Origin: Ectocarpus siliculosus
Taxonomy: Eukaryota > Sar > Phaeophyceae > Ectocarpales > Ectocarpaceae
NCBI GenBank assembly: GCA_000310025.1
Contig: FN648441.1
Span: forward strand, 163,968-227,967
Length of the DNA stretch: 64,000 nucleotides
Direction: 5' to 3'
Under the pieces are notes generated by a model that was not told the origin of the DNA, searched no databases, and saw only the letters and a program-made list of their open reading frames with translations. The number at the start of each line of letters is the position of its first letter. The stretch's first letter is position 1. Below, piece after piece: positions 56,632 through 64,000 of the stretch. The translations under genes were made by a program, and so were the position numbers.

Positions 56632-59600
56632 TCATTGCCTCTCCGCTTCGCCGCCGGTACTGGCGCCGTCGCCCGACTGGTCGGTCCTCCTCCTTCCACC
56701 CCCCCGGCTGCTGCCGCTGCTGCTGTTGCTCGGCGTAGCGCCCGGCGACGACGACGACGACGATGAGAGCGACCCCAACCCCTTGCTCGCCGCCGGCTTC
56801 TTCTTCTTCTTCCTCCTCCTCTCCGACGCCGCCGCTACCCGGGGGTTCAGCGCCGTGCCCTCCTCCCGGAGGCCGTGGTAGCAGACGTGAAGGGTCGGGA
56901 ACGGGGAGCGGGTGAAGCGGTGGTCGAGGGGGCTGGCGTCGCTCACGGCCTCGGGGTGGAAGGCCTCTACGGAGATGTCGTGCTCCATCGGCAGGTGCTT
57001 CAGGCCTCTGTTCAAGGTTTCCTGTGTGATTGGGAGAGAGAGAGAGAGAGAGAGCAGGGGCACGTAGTAGGGCGAAACTTGTCTCAACGACAGAGAGAGC
57101 GGGGGCGCACGCAATAGGGCGATTTTTGTCTCAACCACGGGCCTCGACCTTCTCTATCCTGTGAGGGGTTCAAGAAAAATACTCAATAGAGGGCTCTTCC
57201 ACGGCTGTTTGTTTTCTCCCCTCTCTCTGGTGAAGGCGGTGAAACTGGAAACAAGTGGGTCCCACTTACAACGGCTAAACAATCTCCCTCTCTCGACCAA
57301 CACCTCAAATCGCCAACGTGACCCTTCACAAGCTCAACAACCTACGCAGCTGACCTGTTTCGACCAGAAAAGCCCACGCGACCTCGATTACAATAACCAA
57401 AACGAAAAATACAGACATGTCAACAATCTCACGCAGTTGACCTGTTTCGACCAGAAAAGCCCACGCGACCTCAATCAACCAAGAAAAATACAAACATGTC
57501 AACGATCTCATGGGCGCAACTTCGAAACGGAATGAAAGCAGGGTTGGGCAGCGTAGGAAGAGGCAGTAGGCCGAGGGGTGGCTTCAGGATAGAGGTGAAA
57601 AACACGGTTGCACAGAACGCGGTCGCCGCACCGACAACTCGACTGCGTGGGTTCTCTGGCATGCGCTGTGTGCAAATAAACCCCCCAACTGCTACGTTGT
57701 GGTGTGTATATAACTCGTGTTGGTGGATCCGTGTGTCTTCGTTATTTCCGCGCGTCTGTGATCATCCCTCAGAAGAACTGCGAAGATTGTGGCCGCGTGT
57801 GGGTGGGACAGACGAGGATGGGGTGAAAGACGCGGGGAGACTCACTTGACTGGGGATCAGGGGGGGGGGGGGGGGGGGTTCTGCTTTGAAGAGGCCGTAC
57901 ATTAGTGCCAAACGCGAACCCGCCTTCTTTCAGAGAGGAAAGAGAAAAACTCGCGCTTGCCTGGAAACGGAGGAACGTGTCCGAGCTGTAGGTGGCGAGG
58001 TCAGGCGTCACCAGCAATGCCCCGTAACACGGGGCGGAACTCGAAGTGTAATCTGTCGGCAGCACGGGAATGGAGTCGGCAGGGATGGGGTGGAAGCGGG
58101 TCGTTGGTGAGCATGAACCTTACCAGCCAGAGCTGAGAAGGAGCAAAGTAGGACTAGAACGCAAGATCGGGTCCAGCATACGCGATGCAGCGTAAGCATC
58201 GTCGATGTCGAGCATCGTTATGTCGAGCATCGTTGATGTAGAGCATGTTTCATGTGCGTCGTTCACGTTGAGCATCGTTGAAGTCGTGCTTCGTCGACAT
58301 CTCGAGCAGAGTACGCAGTGGGCATGAAACAATAGGGGGGCGTGAGATGGAACACAGAACTCCTTTGCCTTCCACGACGGAGACAAGCAACGACAGCCGT
58401 CAACGACAGCGACAACTGCAACAATCACCTTCTGTTGGCACGTCGCATCCCCTGGAGGCAGCCCTATCCGCCATCTCCATGACCACCTCCCACGTGTCGC
58501 TGTACGCTTCCTCTGCCGTCTTCGACCTAGCCACGACGTACTGGGAGATCTAATCACGTCCGGCCGGGAACACGACACACGGGGGAAAGCAGCACCAACA
58601 CCAGCGGCGATGGCAAGCAGCGGTGGCAGCGGTTGCGAACGGCGTTGGGGGTCGGAATAACAGCAGCTGGTGCAACGGCAAGAAGGAACACGCCTCGACT
58701 TCGATAGCAACGCTGGACGTGGACTAATAGGTGCGAAAGGCCGCATTAACTCTCGTCATGTTGGATTCGCCCTTTGCGTCTGTGGGCAACAATCGTCTCA
58801 CATGCTCCACAGGGGGTGCAGCCACGGACAACGGGCAAATGGGGGGGGGACTAAATCTGAGCCACATCACAAGGAAGAATGCGCTTGCTCCCACATTTTT
58901 CATCCTCTTGACCAGCTCCTTGCCCGGCAGCAGCGGCGGCTCAGCCGCTTTCCCGGAGGCCTCTTCGTCGCCGCCCTGCCCCTCCGTCTCAGCCGCCAGC
59001 TCCTCGACGGCCACACCCCCGTTAACGTTGTCCTCTTCCCGTGTTTCCAACAGCTGCGCCTCCACGGAGATGTCTTGGCTACCGCTAGCACCGGCATCGC
59101 TATCGCCCCCGTCGCCGCTTGCGGCGGCGGCGGCGGCCGGGCGAGACTCTTCTCGGTGGTGGTGAACCGTAACGAGTTCCGCCGCGTGCGCGAAGGCCTG
59201 CTTGATCCCGCCGGCCACGGTGGTGGTGGCGGCCCTGAACCTGACGCTTGGCGTGTGGTGCCGAGGTTGCGTGGACTGCTGCTGCTGCTGTTGCTCGCGG
59301 TTTTCGTTCTCGTCGCTACCGCTTTCCGAGGAGAGGTGGGCGTCGGGGACAGCCGTAGCGGAGGCGGTACGCGAAGCAACCGAGGAGGACGTCCTCCCTG
59401 TCGGAGGCGCCCGGCGTGGGGAGGGGGGGGTAAGCTCGCTCTTAAAGGTGCTGATGGGTGTTGACCAGGCATTCATCACTTTTTGAGACGACACAACTGC
59501 ACCTCGAAAACGACAACTCACAGACGTAAAATAGTCTCCGCGACTGTGCCACGCCACCCCCCAACACTGCCCGACGGAAATGAAGAGGCCGCCGCTTTTG

Positions 59601-62162
59601 TCCCCCAGGCCCCGGGCAACACGATGATAGACAAGAGGAACTAGACAATCACGGCACATACACACAAAGCACCGAGAAGCACGCCACAAAGCACCGAGAC
59701 GCACGCACCGCTTGTTGTTGTTGTCGTTGTTGTCATCCTGGCGGCTGCGCCGCGGGCACCGCCAGCCGCTGCTGCCGCTTCCTCCTCCTCGAGAGCGGCC
59801 GCGGCGGCAGCAGCTATTGCTTCGGCTGCCGTCGGGGGGCTGAATGACGTCGACCTGAGGCGAGGGGGGGTACAAAACGTTTGACCGCAGCGGGGTCAGG
59901 TGGCTGCCTTGCTGCGCCTTGTTTCTTCTGCTGATGCAGGTTCCACTTTTGTTGCTGGGGCTGGCGTTATTGAACCTGGGAGCGGGGGGGGGGAGATCGA
60001 CACAAAAAAAAAATGCAACTTGGTAACAGCTACCGAACGCTTTCCGAACACCGACCAGTGTGTGAGGGCTGGTTCAAAAGTGACGAGAAAAAAATAACAC
60101 CTTTCCGTATCGAGGCCGCCGCCCGTTCCAGTTCGCGAGTAGAGGGGACGGCCCTTCCCAGCAGACATGACGGCTGCGAGCGCGGACGAGGGCGGTGGCG
60201 AGGTGGTGGTGGCGGCGGCCGTGGGCGGGGACTGCTTCTTCTTGCCGTCCCCTGCCTCCGCCGTCGCCGCTTCCTCCGCCTTAAGCGTGGCCGCTGCCGC
60301 ATCGCTAGCGGCCGCGTCCTTAAGCACCTCCGTCAGCCACTCCTGAAACCAAACACGAAATGCTGCGTCAACCGACGCTTCTTGGCACGATGATGATGAA
60401 CCAATCACACATGTTGTATCTCCCGCCAGGAGCGGTTCCGCCGCACACGCCAACAACACCGTACATGAACCTCGGCACACCAAGCAACGCCACAACTACC
60501 AAGACATCGAAAAAGGCAACGAAAACAACAGACAAGAACAAACAGCACAGCAGCGCAGCGCAGCACAGCACTACCACTACCACTACCACTCGTCCCGTGA
60601 CGGCATCCATACACAGCAAGCAACACGACAAGCGAAAAAAACAACAACAACAAAAACAACATCAACAAAAAACGCGCTCGTCTACCCACCTGTGTGGCTT
60701 GCAATATTTCCACGCTACTCTCCGGGACCCCCCTCCCCGCAAGAACATGCTGGTGAGCCCACATCGAACTCCCGACCCCGTGTTCCGCCTCTTCCCTGCC
60801 GTACGACGCCGCCATGCCGTACGCGTGCTCCAGCGAGGACCTGAACACCAACAAACGCCCCCACCCAGGAGTCAGGTCCCACCGAGAAAAAAAAAGTACG
60901 GCAACACCGTTGTTCACCGTGCAAAAAGCGAGACGGCATGAATTGCCTTGCTTGCTGCAAAGAGGGTCATCCATTTGATAGTATTGTAACTTTCCTGTCC
61001 GCCGCGCTTACGGTCCCCCCTGCAATGGTCTCGCCGTCTTCGTCAACCATGAAGGGTTTCGCTTCGGAGACACACAAACAAAAACAACAACAACAACAGC
61101 AGTAACGGCCACAACGAGAGTGCGCGGCGCTCAACATTACCTCGTCTTGGCGGCCCACTCCTCCTGCCGTATCTTCCGCGCGATCTCGCTCTTCTTACGG
61201 TCCTCTGGGGAGGGGTCTGCCCTCAGGGGGGCGGTCCGAGCAGGGGTTGACTTGACCCGCGTCCCCTGCCGAGCCTCGGCCTCCTCGGACGAATCCCGGA
61301 TCGACGCAAGGCTCTTCAAGCCTCCCTTCCTGTAGGGGCATCGATCGTTCGTTGTCGTTGGTAATGTTGTTCCTTGTCTTCGCTGTCTCTCGCCTTGTAG
61401 ACGAACCAATGAATGAGACAACCACATGTTCAAACGCCGTTCAAGTACTTCGACAAGAACGAAACAGTAGTAGAAAAAATAAATATCTTTCTCGCACATT
61501 TCTTAATCTTTGTGCGACGTACTTACCCAATCGCTGTCGTCGATTTTATTCAACAATCCCTCGTGCTAGCATATGTATACAGCACAGCACGAACATTCTT
61601 GTTTTTTGTGTTGTTATTTTTCTCGCACCTGTAGACGACGTCGATGCTGAAGGCCGGGTGGGGAGAGTGTCTGGAGGCCATGCGAGACTGTTTCGGCTTG
61701 GGGCGATGTCGGTAGTTCTGCCCCCCCGCAACCACGAGATATCAACGAACGAAAGAGAACAACGATCGGCGGTGAGGGCGGTGATCATCGACACCCGAAC
61801 AGACCGGTGTACGGGTACGTAGACCGGGGTACCGGTATATATTTCCCCGCACGGAGAATCACACGCGCGCGGTAGCAGGAAGAGCCGCAACTGCTCATCG
61901 AACCGTCAACGAAGCTGTGATCGAACGCTTGCATCGAGGGTGGAGAAAGCGATCGATCACGACACAGACTGATTGTGAGAATGAAGAAGAAAAAAAAAAA
62001 AACATACCGGGTGGTAGTGTGAGTGCGTGATGTACGTGCCGAAGTCCTGGCAGCCTCCGTCGCACGCGCTCTGCTGAAGCAGCTGGTGCGCGTGCTCCAT
62101 CGTCTCATAGTCCCTCAGCTCCTGCCGTGCGGTTATGGTGTACACAACGGCAACAGCAACAA

Positions 62163-62215
<53 letters not shown>

Positions 62216-63093
62216 AAAGTTGGCTTCAACAGACTAACACTAAGCCCAGTATCCAGCTGGTGTTCTTCCCATTCACTGCGAAGCCAAGACTTCCACACAC
62301 ACCCTTCGACTGTGGTTACATCTCGAACGGGTAGTCATGTGTGTTCATTTTCTACAAGCATTGCCTCACTCTCTCTGCGTCACAAAAAATCGCCGTGTAC
62401 GTACACACACGTCCGTCAGCCAAGAAAATATTCACACCAAGACCCCGTCGTCGTCGTCTCGGAAAAAAAAAAAAAATCACCTCGCAGAAGGGGGCCACGA
62501 ACATCAGGACCTTGCGGAAAGAACGGTTCTCGGGCGTGGCGCGGTGCTGGTCGATGGCTCCCGACACCGCCTTCCAGAAGTCGAAGAAAACCTCGGGGAG
62601 GCTCGTCCCCTCGCTCACAATGTACTGCGAATGTTGTCGGACGGAGAGGGATGGTCCCGTCGTTCATTGTCTTATCCTATCTCCGGAGATAGACGCGCTG
62701 CGGCGTTTTCGGCCACGAACACACGCCCACCAAAGTATACCCCTTAACCACAAACCAATTCCTTTGCCGTGGCGACAAGATGAACATGGTGCAATAATCG
62801 CTTTCCGTCAGCGAAACGATGCGTTCACAGTTACCCTAACGGCAGGCATCATTCATGATACGATGGGCCAGCTCAGGCTAAACTTCACCGCCCCGTCCTC
62901 GACGGCAACAGGCACAAGTGGCGGTGGGTTTTGCAAGCACAAAACGGTCACCCCCCTTCCCTCCCCTCTCCGAGTCTACCTTAGTGTTCCTGCTGCTGTG
63001 GGTGTCGAAGGTAACGACCTTGGTCCACTCGTTCATCTCGGAGATGATGCTGGTCGTGTCCTTCACGTCGGGCTTGCTGCTGGCGAGGAGAGG
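56632..63093 (-). CDS. multi-exon gene with two DUF1415-like segments (5' end uncertain)
   Basis: Proposed exons on the minus strand are 63093-62980, 62624-62481, 62121-62008, 61717-61629, 61329-61141, 60840-60690, 60342-60101, 59450-58895 and 57021-56632. All phases join and give 662 aa to a TGA. Exons 2-4 read YIVSEGTSLPEVFFDFWKAV, then LMFVAPFCE/ELRDYETMEHAHQLL, YITHSHYHP and RHSPHPAFSIDVVYR. This follows the order of the bacterial DUF1415 family (VSE, LLxxP, xDY, FHP, RSPxPxxH). The last exon repeats the end of that domain (VEAFHPE, then FTRSPFPTLHVCYHG). Between them lie charged, Ala/Ser-rich, probably disordered segments. The family's N-terminal LNxCPFA motif was not found, so an upstream exon may be missing; the first exon is the least certain. 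Biochemical role unknown. Confidence 0.5.
57345..57512. repeat. tandem duplication (~80-87 bp) in the last intron of the DUF1415-like gene
   Basis: TGACCTGTTTCGACCAGAAA followed by AGCCCACGCGACCTC occurs at 57345-57385 and 57432-57472. Each copy is followed by AAAAATACARACATGTCAAC. It lies in the proposed intron between 58895 and 57021. Minus-strand frames repeat a hydrophobic peptide but have no splice support. Confidence 0.75.
57860..57878. repeat. poly(G) tract, 19 bases
   Basis: Uninterrupted G run inside the same intron. Confidence 0.95.
58190..58310. repeat. GTCGAGCATCGTT imperfect tandem repeats
   Basis: Units of about 16-18 bases (TCGAGCATCGTTGATGT-like) recur five to six times within the intron 57022-58894. 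Confidence 0.65.
62151..62216. repeat. (CAACAG)n microsatellite
   Basis: About eleven units of CAACAG/CAGCAA in the proposed intron upstream of exon 62008-62121. Poly-Thr/Ala or Asn/Ser frames across it are artefacts. Confidence 0.95.
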
Positions 63094-64000
63094 CTGAGGG
63101 CACAACCGCCTCCTGCCGCAGCCGCGGGTGGCCCCGCCGACACCCCTGTGGCGCAAGCACCGCGGAGGAAGACATTGGTCTCTGATCAGAAGTCGCGTCC
63201 GAAAGCACATGATGACATGCATTACGATTGTGTCGATTAAGAGCGTCTTTGGGTGTATTCCTGAGTATCCCCGTGTTTTCTGGAAGACAATCAATCCCGT
63301 CGTGTCAGTTTTTCTGTCTGTATCTGCAAGGCGCTTACATGCTTGTCACGTGATCCAAGAGCCAGAATGAAGCAAAACAACCAAAAAACACCGAACAAGC
63401 AAGCCGCAACACAGCGGCATGGACACTGTGACTGCAAGGCGTGATTGTTCATGCCCTCCCCATGCACCGACAAAGAGCCCTTCTGCCTCGTCCTCTACCA
63501 AAAACAACCCGGCGATTTCGGCGCGGCCCTTACTCTCTCGATCGTCATTTCCGTGAACGACAATATTGGTCGAATACTTCATCTCGGGGCATTAAAAGCG
63601 TGGTATCACGCTGTAGCCATCAAGGGACCGCTGCCGGAATACCAAACGAACAGGAGGGGGGGGGCGGATCGAGGGCAAGCTCGGGAGTAGCGGGCCAGAG
63701 TTTGCGCAAAAAAAAGTCGCCGAGAATCAAACTGTTTACAAAGATGGTGTCAAAAGTCGGGCCAAGACTCGCTTCGAAAGTGCACTGGCAAACAAAGTTC
63801 GTCACACCATGCTTGGATCAATCATACCCAGGAGCTAAAATGATTGAAAAGGCCTGGGCCTGGCAATCCCCCGCTCGCGTGAGTTATCTCATTTTCGTGA
63901 CAGGATCATTTTTCGGTTTCGGCTGGAAACCCATCGAACGCAATCGCAAGCGTTTCTATTCACCAGAGGGAGATGTCATGAAACCCTGACATCGGGCCGG
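63094..64000. other. unresolved; possible upstream exons of the DUF1415-like gene
   Basis: Minus-strand frames at 63346-63582 and plus-strand frames at 63445-63690 and 63441-63989 overlap. None shows a recognised motif. The missing 5' part of the minus-strand gene may lie here or beyond the window edge. Confidence 0.3.

Noticed and set aside
56540-56881. Plus-strand Pro/Leu-rich ORFs opposite the last DUF1415-like exon
   Set aside because: Antisense of the Ser/Gly/Lys-rich C-terminus; no independent support.
58670-59464. 264-codon plus-strand ORF
   Set aside because: Antisense to exon 58895-59450, whose minus-strand reading fits splice phases on both sides.
60960-61075. Extra minus-strand exon of the DUF1415-like gene (KPFMVDEDGETIAGG)
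   Set aside because: It looks coding, but its acceptor phase does not fit the upstream exon (phase 2). Skipping it joins exon 61141-61329 to 60690-60840 in frame.

Overview
The window is nuclear DNA of a eukaryote. The genes that can be followed have spliceosomal introns (GT-AG, often GTGCGT or GTACGT donors) whose reading phases join exactly. Intergenic space is long and filled with simple repeats, inverted-repeat elements and transposon remnants. I see no operons, Shine-Dalgarno spacing, rRNA, convincing tRNA or CRISPR. The mix of moderately high GC, modular secreted Cys-rich proteins, a LINE, a KDZ-type transposase with Cys clusters, and a Crypton/DIRS-like tyrosine recombinase suggests a stramenopile, most likely a brown alga of the Ectocarpus type. 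That assignment is an inference.

Layout. 0-16 kb: no confident multi-exon gene; it holds a near-perfect 74-bp palindrome, a possible gag-like ORF, a 1.25-kb element with terminal inverted repeats, CATGG-type short palindromic repeats and a long (CT)n tract. 15.9-16.7 kb: end of a small minus-strand membrane-protein gene. 17.4-19.4 and 24.2-27.3 kb: two sister genes (A and B here), same strand, sharing promoters, introns and exons. 19.4-24.2 kb: local repeats and hairpins. 27.3-33.5 kb: gene-poor, with GGGTACCC repeats. 33.5-37.7 kb: decayed KDZ-type transposase gene. 38.1-39.1 kb: frame-broken GC-rich ORF. 40.4-41.0 kb: tyrosine recombinase catalytic domain. 42.8-45.2 kb: TIR element followed by LINE 3' ends. 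45-49 kb: more non-autonomous repeats. 49.3-52.9 kb: third and largest member of the Cys-rich family (gene C). 52.9-56.6 kb: nothing certain. 56.6-63.1 kb: minus-strand gene with nine proposed exons whose product carries DUF1415-like sequence twice.

The main biological content is the three-gene family A, B, C. Each gene begins with an exon coding for a signal peptide and a nine-Cys domain, ends with an exon coding for an acidic stalk and a hydrophobic tail, and holds 1, 3 or 3 interchangeable internal exons between them. Every junction is phase 1, so internal exons can be gained or lost without breaking the frame. Introns are duplicated together with exons, and near-identical patches next to diverged ones point to recent exchange between copies. 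This looks like a rapidly re-assorting family of surface or secreted proteins. I do not recognise the domain and assign no function.
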